64,000 nucleotides of DNA from Eublepharis macularius. Lineage: Eukaryota > Chordata > Lepidosauria > Squamata > Eublepharidae. The stretch spans positions 89,390,217 to 89,454,216 of the forward strand of contig NC_072799.1 in NCBI RefSeq assembly GCF_028583425.1. Reading direction: 5' to 3'. The notes under the pieces were generated by a model that was not told where the DNA came from, did no database searches, and saw only the letters and a list, made by a program, of their open reading frames with translations. This document shows, piece after piece, positions 34,721 through 45,482 of the stretch. How positions within the stretch are numbered: position 1 is the first letter of the stretch; each line of letters opens with the position of its first letter. Both the position numbers and the translations under genes were made by a program.

Positions 34721-35678
34721 TTTTTTAAAAAAACAAATCCATTTTATCATTATATCCTTTACAACAAGGAAGCATATGACAAATACTTTTTGCCTGGTAG
34801 CAATTCTTACCTATAGGCATCTTTCATATCCTGTATCTCCATCTAGTTTTTAAATATTTGGGGGAACCTACTACATGTAGCAGAGTTTGTGGATGTGTCT
34901 AAATGTGGGTCCATTATTGCATTCATGTCTCCCACTAAAATAATATCTCTTTCCATCAACTCTGAAACCTCCTCAATCATATTTTGAAAAAAAAAATTCT
35001 GACCCATATTAGGTACATATATACACCTTAATGTGAATTTCCATTCCTCTAATTCCTTTTATAAAGAGGTACCTCTTTATAAGCCTCTACTGTCCCAACT
35101 TTACAAATGTGGCATACACGATTATGGGATCGGTATGTCTTAGCAAGACTTACTTTTAATTTGAACCAGACATCAACTAAAGCCCTCACTAATTTCAAGA
35201 AAATTTGATCTCCAATTCTAACTTATCTTTCTGAACAGAAGGAGATTCCAAAGGAATTATATCATAGCTATGTTTAGTATATGTCATTACACACCATATA
35301 GTTAACTGATACATTCTCAATTTATATCCATCATTCCTATGTTTCTAATTTTAATAAGATCTGTATAAATCTATTGGGGTTTTAAGAGGTATTGATATAT
35401 TTTGTACGTATTGTTTCTTTTATGCTCTGTATTTAAATAAAATGTTAAAAAATAAAAAATAAAGAGGTATCTCCCCTCCTTATCTAATTTGACTTTTGTT
35501 ATCTCTGTGCTTTTCTTGTCAACAAAAGCAATCATTACTCCCCTCATTTTCCTATATGCAGCTGCGTGATGAATTTGCCCTTTCACTAAATGTGCTAGAT
35601 ATTTTTCTTGCTCTTTTTAAAGATGGGTCTCCTACTGCCATACCACCCTGAACACGCTCAATCTCATTTGATCTCATG
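34721..35678 (-). mobile_element. chimeric LINE/5S-like insertion, 958 bp
   Basis: It is flanked by gaagggagaatgttc at 34706-34720 and 35679-35693. On minus it reads LINE endonuclease pieces (RGVMIAFVDKKSTE, KVKLDKEGRYL, then FTLRCIYVPNMGQN and LVGDMNAIMDPHLDTSTN) and ends in an A-run at 34,721. At its other end (35,636-35,678), in the opposite orientation, lies 'ccataccaccctgaacacgc', the start of 5S rRNA. A 5S-type SINE landing beside it is an alternative. Confidence 0.6.
35076..35458 (+). mobile_element. nested retro-insertion, 383 bp
   Basis: It interrupts the LINE endonuclease sequence and is flanked by ataaagaggtacctc (35061-35075) and ataaagaggtatctc (35459-35473). The plus-strand 3' end is A-rich (ttaaaaaataaaaaat), as in LINE-mediated insertions. 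Source family not recognised; probably an L1 3' end. Confidence 0.6.
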
Positions 35679-35866
35679 GAAGGGAGAATGTTCAGAGCCA
35701 CCTTGAGTTCCCATTAGGGAAAAGAAGAATATCTTGTATTTTTCCCATTCATCCACTCTATTGAACATGTGGAGCTGCCTTATATGGACTTATACCATTG
35801 GTCCATGAAGGTCAGTATGGTCTACTCAGACTGGCAGTGACTCTTCAGAGTCTCAGGTTGAGGTAA

Positions 35867-36052
35867 AATAGTGAAGAGTCCAGTAGCACCTTTAAGACTA
35901 ACCAACTTTATTGTAGCATAAGCTTTCAAGAACCACAGCTCTCTTCGTCAGATGCATCTGACGAAGCGAGCTGTAGCTCTCAAAAGCTTATGCTACAATA
36001 AAGTTTGGTAGTCTTAAAGGTGCTACTGGACTCTTTACTATTTTGCTGCTAC
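35867..36052. repeat. near-perfect foldback repeat
   Basis: Arms 'agagtccagtagcaccttta' and its complement flank 'gcataagctttcaagaacc' and its inverse, with the centre 'cgtcagatgcatctgacg'. Same family as 9655. A separate unclassified repeat-like stretch (gtggagctgccttatatgga) lies just before at about 35,770-35,860. Confidence 0.7.
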
Positions 36053-37204
36053 TGTAAGCAATTGGCCTGGCCTCTGCCATCTTTAATAGCCATTTTAACA
36101 TGGCTGCTTGTGATATTAAAAATCAACAGGCCTCTGGATTTAAAATGGCAGCTTGTATTGTAGCCAGAGGACCTCCAGCTAACAGTTGCTGAATCCTGCC
36201 TGGGAGATCCAGGCATAAATGGAATGCCACATAGGAATATGGAGTGATTAGAGGTGATTGGATTTGCAGTCTCCCTAGTCCCTAAGGAATCCAGCGCAAC
36301 AAAGGTCTCGCAGAGTCATCCTCACTTAACGCATTCCTTTCCCTCCTTCCGTGATGAGTAGAGATGGGCACGGACCGGCATTCGCCTACGGACCGCCGGT
36401 TCGGGGTTCGTGGGCTCCCACAGACCACAGACCACGAACTTTTTAACGGACCGGCCCAGTTTGAGAACCAGTTCGATTCAGAAAAGCCTTGGTTTTCCCA
36501 CAGATTTTCACTTGAGTCGACTTTCCCCACCAAAGGTTCTCATGTAACACTCCTTGATTATCACTTTTCCAAAGAGACAAACAACAACTTCCCCTCCCCT
36601 ATTCTGACTGACCCTTACCCACCCTTGGAGGAAGGAGGGAGACTTGTGCTCCTGTCCAGGAGAGGTGGCTGCCCACAAAACCCACCTACATGGGGCTGCA
36701 TCAACAATAGATGCCCTCCCCGGGGGCAGGGAGACCAACTCTCCATGATGGGAAATGAATGGATGTACTTGAGTGAAAGCCAACTCCGCAACAGGAGATC
36801 ATGTAGCAATCCAAAGGCCCCTTGCTGGAATGGAAGGCACGGGAGGGAGGGAAAGGATGTCTTCCACAACTTGAAGGAAGGAAACTTATGCTACCCTGTT
36901 CAGAGGGAGCCTCTTTGGGCAGTGGACAATGAGTCCCACCTCAGTGACATGGTGTGTCAGCTTGCTTGCTATCAAGCAAGCTGACCTGGGCCACTGTCCT
37001 ACTTGTCACCGGACTTTGGGGATTGACCCTCGGAGGGGCCCTTGCACTCGCAGGAGCAGGACGGTCGCCGACAGAACCCACTTCACTGAACGTGATGCAT
37101 TCAATCAAGGAAGCTCATCATGTGCCTTAGACTGTTTTGTCAACATACAAATCATAATGGAAGTAGTAGAGTTTATAAAGAATAAGAGGAGGTACTTAGA
37201 AGGT

Positions 37205-37400
37205 GCCAGGGACAGGGCTTGTCATCAGGAGAGGATACCGGGGACAGGGCTTGTCGTCACGAGGAGGATACCAGGACAGGGCTTGTTGTCAGGAGGAGGA
37301 TACCAGGGACAGGGCTTGTCATCAGGAGGAGGATACCAGGGACAGGACGTGTCATCAGGAGGAGGATACCAGGGACAAGACGTGTCATCAGGAGGAGGGG
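37205..37400. repeat. 33-bp minisatellite inside the hAT
   Basis: About six units around ggataccagggacagggctt plus gtcatcaggagga. A second cluster of three to four units is at 37,679-37,797. As 33 is a multiple of three, it gives 11-residue repeats in open frames on both strands; these are not evidence of a protein. Confidence 0.85.
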
Positions 37401-37702
37401 GAGGTTCCCCCCGTTCCCGACAGGCCAAAATAGAGTGCGCTGGTATTCTCACCGAGGGGGAGAAAGGAGGCCACATTCACCCGGGGGAAGCCTGATCCCA
37501 CACCAACGAGGTGACCGCACCTGAAGTTCCATCTTAGCGTAAACTTGGCGGCAGCCGACCTCACCCACCTTCCTGCCTCGCCAGAAAGGGATAACAGTCG
37601 TGCCTTAGACTGTTTTGTCAACATACAAATTATAATGGAAGTAGTAGAGTTTATAAAGAATAAGAGGAGGTACTTAGAAGGTGCCAGGGACAGGCCTTGT
37701 CA

Positions 37703-38922
37703 TCAGGCGAGGATACCAGGGACAGGGCTTGTCGTCAGGAGGAGGATACCAGGGACAGGGCTTGTCAACAGGAGGAGGACACCAGGGACAGGGCTTGTGT
37801 GTCTGCTTGCTTGGGTTAGGGGCTGGGCTCTGACCTGGGCCACTGTCCTACTTGTCACTGGACTTTGGGGATTGACCCTCAGAGGGGCCCTTGCGCTCGC
37901 AAGAGCAGGACGGTCTGCTGTGAAGTGCACAGTCCACCCTCTTGCTCTTGCCAGCTGGTTCCTGACCATCTCTGCCACACAGTTGTAGATGGCAGGCAAG
38001 ACTCGCTGGCCAACAGTCCGCTGCGAGGGTGTCATGAACCAGGGTACAAAATGATGCATTGCCCTGCGAAAGCCCACACCCTCCAACACAGACAAAGGTA
38101 GTCCATCCAGGGCTATCATCTCAGCCAGTACACGTGTTCCCGCCTCCTGAGCTTTCCCCCTGAATCTTTTGCTTGGTAGGGACGAACCAGAGGAAACAAG
38201 TTCCTGAAGGGTGGCCTACCTAGAAGTTCCACTCCCACCCACAGCGCTCTCAGGGGTGTGAGCCTTACTTGGGGTGGACTCCCGTTCCACTTGCCCTTCT
38301 CCCTGCTCAGCAGCCCTCTTCACCCCACTGCTTGATGGCTTTTCTTGAGCCAACAGGCTTGGGTGATGTCTCTGAAGATGCCTGAGGAGGACACTGGATG
38401 ACACGTGTTTGGGGTCCACACCCCTACACACCATGGCATTGCAGACCTGGCAACGCACCGAACACGGGTGGTTTGGGATGGTTCGGAAGTGCCGCCAAAG
38501 CGTGGGGTTAAAACGGACACCAGGAATCTGTGGCTCGGGAGGAGGACAAAGCCTTAATGGTTGAAGTGTGCGGCTGGGCTGGGGGGGGGGGTGGAGTGCA
38601 GGCAGGGGAAGCCACAGGAGGTTGGGATGGGAAGGAGCTGGATGTTTCTGCCGGACCCTCCGGTGCCCTCTGAGATCAATCCACAGAGTGTTGGCAGCTG
38701 ATCCTCAGTGGGCAACGCTAAGAGCTCTTCTGCCTGCTCCTTGATCCCCAAAAGCAAATCTGTAGAACGAGGTGCTGCCTCTGAGGTCTCCCTGTCCCTG
38801 GTGCCACTTGTACTGGGCACCAATGGGCACCCAGGACAACCTTTGCAATTCTTCCCACCACGACCACTCTTGTTCCTCTTTCCAACCCTCATGGTGCTAT
38901 GAGAAAAGATCTCTACAAACAA
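37703..38922 (-). pseudogene. hAT transposase remnant (BED finger + start of core)
   Basis: From the right: an N-terminal basic start MRVGKRNKSGRGGKNCKGCP (38,916 down). In a shifted frame follows a BED zinc finger at about 38,525-38,370 (LWRHFRTIPNH, then RCQVCNAMV and LLRHLQRHHP, with C-x2-C and H-x4-H). After a stop near 38,216 comes the start of the hAT core (ALDGLPLSVLEGVGFRRAMH and GWTVHFTAD, 38,115-37,920). The rest of the core, including the C-terminal dimerisation region, is missing. At least one frameshift, one stop and a large 3' loss make it inactive. Confidence 0.75.
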
Positions 38923-41019
38923 GTGAGAATTTTAAATGAAGCACAGAGCCCCAAAAGCTTGGAGCAGAGTAGGGCAGAGCCAAGTGGCACCCAGCTGGAC
39001 CCCAGTTGAGGGAAGAATGCACCACAAAAGACACTCTAGAGAGGCTTAGAAAGAAGTAGAGAGAGCCCCCCAAAACGTGCTGCCAGTGGTCCTAGGGTGG
39101 GTGTTTCACAGAGGCCAGCAGCAGTCTCCCCCTTGCACCTCAAAAGCCAGGCTGGAAATGTCCCCCCAAGTCACCCACTATTTAGGGAGTGAAAAAGGCT
39201 TAGAAAGAAGTGAAGCAGACAGAGCCCCCCAAAGCGTGCTGCCGGTCATCAGAGAGTGGGTGTTTCACAGATCCTAATAGCACTCTCCCTCCCCCTGCAT
39301 CTCATCAGCAGCCAAGAAAGAACGTGGGGGAAAGAAGGCAAGAACTCAAGCAGACAACGCCCAAAGCTGCCTTGCACCCACTGTGGGTCTGTGAGTGGGT
39401 GGGGTCAGAGCACAATAGAACCCACCGGCAACCCAGAAAAAAGGAAGAGATTTGGGGGGAGGGGGGGAATAAGCCCAAGAAGAACCCAAGGACTCAAAAC
39501 GCAGAAAGAAATCAGAGTAACCCGATAGTGCGGTAAAAGGATTTTTTAAAAAGTGCTCTCAAGAAAACTAGAATAGAAAGGAGGAGAAAAAAATTAAACA
39601 GGAATGGAGAAAAGAGAAAGCTCTCTTGCACCAGAAGCCCCAAAGTCCTAAGGCACAAGCCGCGCTCTCACAAAAAAAAAACCCTTCCCCACAGCAAGCA
39701 GTTGCTAAGCTTAGAAGCTAACTCACGTCCCCGTGCCAGCAAAATGCAGCGGGGCTCCGCGCGCTTTGTCTTTTATGCAGAAAGGCTGGTGATCTCTGTT
39801 TGGCTGACAGAGCTGCCAATCAAGGTTTCCTGGGCTAAGATTGGTGTGTTCCAAACGGGGAAGGTGGCTCCACCGTTGCCTAGGAAATTGTTTGAGCGGG
39901 AATCCTGGCATGACGGGCCAACGGACACACGGACAGAAAGCCCCAATGTTCGGCGCTTTTGTGAGAAAAACACAAGCCCACAGCCCGCGTATTCGCGAAG
40001 GACAAACTGGGTAAGTTCGTGACGAAATTAGGTCCATTATGCGGACCGTGCCCACCTCTAGTGATGAGAGCTCCTGTTCTTGATTGAGGAGCTAATCAAA
40101 CGACATTCATAAAAATTTACAGTGTTCCTGGGAAAGTACATTCCCCCAACTAAATTAATCAACTTAGCTCCGGTGGACTTCATTAACAAACTATCCCTTT
40201 GTGCAGTGCTAGAACAAATTTTAATTTACTTTCACACACCCCGGCAGCTACCAATCAAGGTAATCAAACCTTTTGTTAATCCCAGGAACTGACCATTGGA
40301 GTCTTTGTTCTAATGGCTAGGTGTGTTCTTCCACCTCAGGGCACATTTTACCTATAAAGGTAGGGCCCTGGCCTCATTCAAATTGTACACACTTACCAGA
40401 TCCAATGCACTGTTCCCTTGAGGTTTGCCCTAAGCCTCTTGCTCCCTTGCCCAAGAATGCTGGCGTTTGAAGCTCTCCCTCTGTGGACTTTCCTGCTCTC
40501 CGAATAGGTAACTATTGCCTTGCAATCCCTCAAATCTATCCCACTTTTATCACTGCTTTTCCTAGGCCTCATGTGTGTCTGTGTGTGTATGCATTTGCCC
40601 CTTGAATAAAGACCACCCTATAATTAAGAACACTGGCTTTATGTGTGTATATCCTTGGGAAAGGACTCTTTAAATTATTAGTGATAAGATCCCGTGGTTA
40701 CCAGCCTCTCGCATCGCTGCGAAATCTCAAAGATAAATAGAGGGACACCTGTACACTTAGAACATTCCCAATTCTCACACCAAAGTATTCTCCCCTGCCC
40801 CCTATACTTTGCTGAAAACTAGTCTTCTTATTTGCTGTATGCATTTATTCGGCAATGTCTCGTCTTGCATAGACCGTTGAGCAGGGGATGAGTGTAACAG
40901 TTTCCTTTTTTTAAAATCTGAAAAATGTTTAACTGAAAGTTTAATTTCACAATGAATCTGGCTGCAGAACAGCTGCAACTCAAACACATTCCACAACGTT
41001 TGATAGGCAATTGCAGGGG

Positions 41020-41243
41020 ATGGAGAGGTACTGGCTGGATATTAGGAAAAACTTTTTCACGGTCAGAGTAGTTCAAAAGTGGAATCAGCTGCCTAGGGAG
41101 GTGGTGAGCTCCCCCTCACTAGCAGTTTTCAAGAAGAGGCTGGATGAATACTTGTCAGAGATGCTTTAGGCTGATCCTGCACTGGGCAGGGGGTTGGACT
41201 AGATGGTCTGTATGGCCCCTTCCAACTCCATGATTCTATGATT
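41020..41243 (+). mobile_element. CR1 LINE 3' end
   Basis: Strongly 5'-truncated. It reads 'aactttttcacggtcagagt…gtggaatcagctgcct…aggctggatgaatacttgtc' and ends 'ttccaactccatgattctat', the classic CR1 3' terminus with its short direct-repeat tail. Confidence 0.9.
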
Positions 41244-41602
41244 ATATACTAGTGCATACTCACTCATGTGCTCACACAGGCAATATTCTTTTAAAACAAC
41301 TCTAGTATTACCAGAATTTCTCCAGAAAGGCAAAATAGGAAGAAAAGAGCACCAATAACTGAATAGCAACAGGAATATAGAATATATAAACTTCCTGATA
41401 AATAGGGACAGGTGGAGTATCTGCTATTGTTTTTCATTAGCTACTTCCTGAACATGGTTCTGTGGTCCCAGTTCCCATCATCAAACACTGGTTGATGTGC
41501 ATCCATCATCTCTATTGGAGCAGTTTCTCTGATGTGGCCAATAATACTTCTCTACTATAGGAATAAATATTTTCTTTATATGAAGATGACTGATATACAT
41601 AC

Positions 41603-41752
41603 TCTTCATTTCCAAAATGAGCAACCACAAAATCCACCAGTTTCCCTGTGAAATTTACAGTCATGGATAGGGCTGGAGCTATCTCTCCTTCAGGAGACGG
41701 AAGAAGATGGTGCCTGGAATGCACAATGGGGTACCTGGAGAGAACCATCATC
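41603..41752 (-). CDS. CWH43: CWH43 exon (LSRYPIV)
   Basis: Acceptor 'aatgcag', then [36 protein letters not shown] and [13 protein letters not shown], closing GA before GTATGT. Human: [30 protein letters not shown] corresponds to the strand that carries 'NTHL' in EEP nucleases. Confidence 0.97.
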
Positions 41753-42123
41753 CTGCATTATAGGAAAATAAAATTACCGACTGGGATTAATTCCAAAGCA
41801 TAAAATGAGCTTTCACTAGCATGCATTCCAGCATCCTGAGACAGTTGCTGTGCTTCAAACATTGATTGTGCTTCAAACATTGACTGGCCTGTTGGGCAGC
41901 CAAGGGTGCCCATCTCATAACCAACTAGGGTAGAGGCCTATAGAGGGTTCAAGAAAGATGAAGGAAGTGTGGGAAACAAGGGGTGAGTTTTGTGTGCTTT
42001 CCCAAGCTTGTTTTCCATTTTTAAGAGGCATACTAAGTATCCATGTATTCTTTCCTCTGTCACTACCAAAAATCTAGAAGTGATAGATGAGACCATAGAG
42101 TACATGTTTAGAAAGGGCTTTCT

Positions 42124-42560
42124 CTAGTCCCTGATGTCCCTGATGTTTTCAGAAATACAAATGTAGAATATGTGCTTAATAGTCATTAGTGGGATATTGC
42201 TCAAGAGAATTTGTGATACTAATAAGTAATCAATACCACTAGTACCCTTCTGAGTAAAATAAGTAAATTCACCATATTTATCTCCTTCTATGTTACTGTT
42301 AACTATTACCAAATTAAATGTATTAATCAGTTGGTTAAAAATTTCCCCAGTTTTATTAATCAACTGATCTTCTGATCTCCTTTTCTCGTTATAAGGATCC
42401 ATTGCATAATCCTCAGCATTATGTCCTGGAATACAATCACCAATGCGGGTGTTCAAATTTCCCAGGAACATAATCTTTGCCATGGGGAATTTGACCTGAA
42501 ACTCAGAGATAATCATCCAAGTCGGACCAACAGTGCTCATAATAAAAGGGAGAAGAGTGG
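42124..42560 (-). mobile_element. LINE endonuclease fragment
   Basis: On minus, FPMAKIMFLGNLNTRIGD, LINKTGEIFNQLINTFNL, VIVNSNIEGDKYGEFTY and GTSGIDYLLVS appear in one open frame of some 150 codons. This is the C-terminal half of an APE-type endonuclease. The clade is uncertain. The catalytic GDFN has become GNLN. Confidence 0.75.
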
Positions 42561-42782
42561 GGGGGGGGCGGGGGGACTTAGACATTAATTACTAGAATTT
42601 CCTGGTTTGCAAATATCAAGAGGCAGGCCGTCACCAAGAATTTCATAAATGGCAACAAAACTAGAGTACATTTAACTGATGTAGATATCAAGCATGCTAG
42701 TCTACTACTAGGCTGTCCACTCTGGATACAAAGTATTTTATATCATAACATCTAATAAATTGTACAAATGAAGAGTCTTGAA

Positions 42783-43144
42783 CAGAGATGAGCATGAACT
42801 AGGAAAATTCAGAACCATGTGGTTCATGGTTCATTATGTTTCACGAACCACGAACCATGAACTTTCACGAACTTTCCCCAGTTCATAAACTGGTTCATTT
42901 GGTTCATGAAAACATCACTTCTTGGTCAGCAGAAGGTCTGCAGAGAGCCAATCCCCCCTTTGTAGCCTAGGAAATGAATTGATTGGTGCCAGGCAGTGGT
43001 GAACCAAAACAGGAACCAAACAAACCAGGCTAAAATTTGTCAATTTGTGAGAAATGAGCTCCCACAAACTGCCGGTTCACAAACCATGAACTGGCTTGGT
43101 TCATGACAAACTTTGGTTCATATTTCAGTTCAGGCCTGCCTCTA
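42783..43144. mobile_element. hAT-type MITE, 362 bp
   Basis: The left end cagagatgagcatgaac and the right end 'gttcaggcctgcctcta' are inverted. Perfect 8-base duplication gtcttgaa at 42775-42782 and 43145-43152. The interior is full of 'ggttcatg' and 'gaaccatg' words. Adjacent 43,145-43,970 shows nothing I can name. Confidence 0.85.
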
Positions 43145-43971
43145 GTCTTGAATTTTATTTGACCAATCTGCCACATTCCAAGAAATACATTTCAAATTAT
43201 GTCCACACTGGGTCCCTGTCAGTCAGTCTGAAATAGACATTCGAGATATATCCTGCAGGCATTCATAACATACTGCCCCCATACCTCACTCCCTTGCATG
43301 ATGGTGAGTAATATTAATAATGTCAGCTGTTATAATGGGAGAGCATACTTGGCCTGACTGTAAGGGGGATTTACTCTCACATCTTTCCCATTAATTATAG
43401 GGGGTTGGTGTATCTCAGCAAGCACCACAATATCTTATACTCCAACAATTGGTTGGACTGCAATGGTATCTAACTGATTCAAAATGGTTGGATAAGCTAA
43501 GCAGATCATCGAAGTGCAGTGGAATGGACAACAGTTTGGGGCCGTTAACCCTTTTGGAGTATTCTAAATTTGTACTTAACTTATCCACACTGTTCTTGGA
43601 CTGTTCGGGGCCAATATTGATATGAAGTTTATTACTGTATCTTGTTTTGCTTTGTAAGCAGCCTCAAAGCAGGTTCCCTGGAAAGGTGGTGTATGCATTG
43701 TCTAACTAAATAAGATGACATATTTAAAAGAGGGAGGAATAAGACACCCAGGCAGATACCAGCCAACAATGTAATCCTTGCAGATACCAGACAGCAATGC
43801 TCACAAAGCAACGGCACTAGCTATTACACCACAGAGACATGCACATTTACTTGATGCTGCACAGAAGCATTCTCACCGCATTACATAAGATATACATGTT
43901 TAAGATCTAATTTAGTCTTTAATCACCTGTCTTTAATCACCTGTGTGTTTCTGAATCCAGGTATGACTCAC

Positions 43972-44107
43972 CCCCATGTATGATCCCGTGTACTTGGACC
44001 AAAATCTGTGTAGAAGCCAAGTTTTTCTCCTAGCCACATGGTTGGATCATTGTTCCCCATGAATGGTTTAGAGGCATCACTCTCTATAATAGTAATGAAG
44101 TCCACCC
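43972..44107 (-). CDS. CWH43: CWH43 exon (ESDASKP)
   Basis: Acceptor 'ctccag', then (G)[34 protein letters not shown] and [10 protein letters not shown] plus GG before GTGAGT. IIESD supplies the Glu that in EEP enzymes (…LQE) binds the metal. Human: FITILESDASKPYMGNND. Confidence 0.97.
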
Positions 44108-44278
44108 CTGGAGGACAAAATGATGCTTAAAATGTTTGAAAAGTTGTAAGCATGTTAATAAATCATCAATAATAATTTTCTTTGAGAAACATGGGCAGAG
44201 ATAAACTGGGAAGTTCTATCTTATGAAATTATTTTCCTTACATCAAAAGATACATTAACATTTATTATTGGTCCTGTC

Positions 44279-44633
44279 TAGAGATGGGCATGAACCGGGA
44301 AAATTCCAAACTGTGCGGTTCATGGCTCGTCGCGTTTCACGAACCACAAACCATGAACGTTCACAAACTTGCCCCAGTTCACAAACGGGCTTGTTCATTT
44401 TGTGAAAAAGTCACTTCTGGGTCAGCAGAAGGTCTGCAGAGAGCCCATCCCCCCCATTGCCTAGGAAACTGATTGATCGGTGCCAGGCTGTCTGCAATGA
44501 TGGAACCAGGCTAAAATTCATCACGGTTCATGAGTAATGAGGTCCCACGAACCACTGGTTCACAATCGCAACCCACAAACTGGCTCAGTTCATGACGAAC
44601 TTCAGTTCATATTTCAGTTCATGTCCGTCTCTA
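44279..44633. mobile_element. hAT-type MITE, 355 bp
   Basis: Ends tagagatgggcatgaac and gttcatgtccgtctcta. Perfect 8-base duplication gtcctgtc at 44271-44278 and 44634-44641. Close relative of the element at 42,783. The stretch 44,642-45,173 holds nothing recognised. Confidence 0.9.
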
Positions 44634-45173
44634 GTCCTGTCATCTCTTTGTCTCACAGACTCTCTGGGTAAAAAAGGTGCAAAGAAAAAGTATTCCAGTT
44701 CCATCTATCCAACTGCAGCAAGTCTGTGTGAAGGATAATTAAATCTTTAATAGAAAAAAATGTTTTGGTGTATGTTTCCCTTGCTGGTTCCCCCTGAGAA
44801 TTCTTTACCAGAAGTGGGAAGCCCTTATCAATGTCACTAGCAAGTAGTTTTGTTATTTGCAAAAAATTAGCCAAGAAAATCAACTAGATGAACTGAGTGC
44901 ACCAAAACAATTTTTTCCTAATAAAGATTTAATTTTAATTTAAGTAGACCAGTTTTGCCGCCTGCCATATAAAATTAGGTTTATAGAATAATATCATTTA
45001 GCATTTGTATGGCACATTAGAGCATTTTGAGTGTTTCTCATACTTTCCCTTAGTAATCCTTACAAGAACCCCATTAGGCAGATCAGTACAACAAGCAATG
45101 ATGATATATGATTACATGGCTGATAAATATTAGCTTATCTAAGACCACTTGGCTAAAAGTAAGACTTTTATTT

Positions 45174-45395
45174 TATTTTCATTTTATTTATTTATAACCT
45201 GTTTTATCCCCAATGGAGACCCAAGGCAACTTAGAACATCATTTGTGTCCATTTATCCTCACAACAACCCTGTGAGGACACAGAAAAAGGCTGGCCCAAG
45301 TTCACCCAGCAAGGTCTATGGCAGAGGGAGGATTTGAACCTGGTTCTCCCAGATCTTAGTCCAGTTCTCCAATCATTACACCAGGCTAGCTCTCT
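45174..45395 (-). repeat. tRNA-derived SINE, antisense
   Basis: Contains 'cctcacaacaaccctgtgag', 'ggcccaagttcacccagcaa', the inverted B box 'ggatttgaacctgg' and the inverted A-box region 'ccaatcattacaccaggcta'. Confidence 0.75.
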
Positions 45396-45482
45396 GAATC
45401 ATGAACTTCTCAGTTTACAACCTTAATAGCTACTGCTGCTGTTTCAATATGCTTCAGTCCTAAATCAAAGGTGAAATACCTC

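Larger units (their letters stand above)
34585..35745 (+). repeat. tRNA-derived SINE split by a LINE-mediated insertion
   Basis: The left part (34,585-34,720) has 'gagccagtgtagggtgttaa' and the B box 'ggttcaaattccc'. The right part from 35,694 ('agagccaccttgagttccca…aagaagaata') is the usual tail of the same SINE. The insertion between them carries a 15-base target duplication. Confidence 0.75.
36359..40060 (-). mobile_element. 3.7-kb hAT transposon with decayed transposase
   Basis: Ends tagagatgggcacggaccg and cggaccgtgcccacctcta are inverted and flanked by a perfect 8-base duplication gtgatgag (36351-36358, 40061-40068). A minus-strand transposase remnant lies inside. The interior order is A-B-minisatellite-unique-B-minisatellite-A, where A is 'gacctgggccactgtcctac' (36,984; 37,826) and B is 'gccttagactgttttgtcaa' (37,122; 37,602). 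Repeated segments suggest rearrangement within the element. Confidence 0.85.
36053..40740 (+). mobile_element. possible fossil LTR, split by a hAT transposon
   Basis: Joining flanks 36,053-36,358 and 40,061-40,740 gives about 980 bases. Features in order are a TATA-like ctataaaggtaggg (40,350) and tgaataaaga (40,600), the order of promoter and poly(A) signal in a retroviral-type LTR. No internal region is present, so it would be a solitary LTR. Family and termini are not secured. Age: older than the hAT inside it. Confidence 0.4.

Noticed and set aside
35636-35678. 5S rRNA gene
   Set aside because: Only about the first 40 bases are present; the internal promoter is missing and the segment is part of an insertion.
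37203-37524. Protein with 11-residue repeats
   Set aside because: It comes from a 33-bp minisatellite inside the hAT, open in several frames at once.
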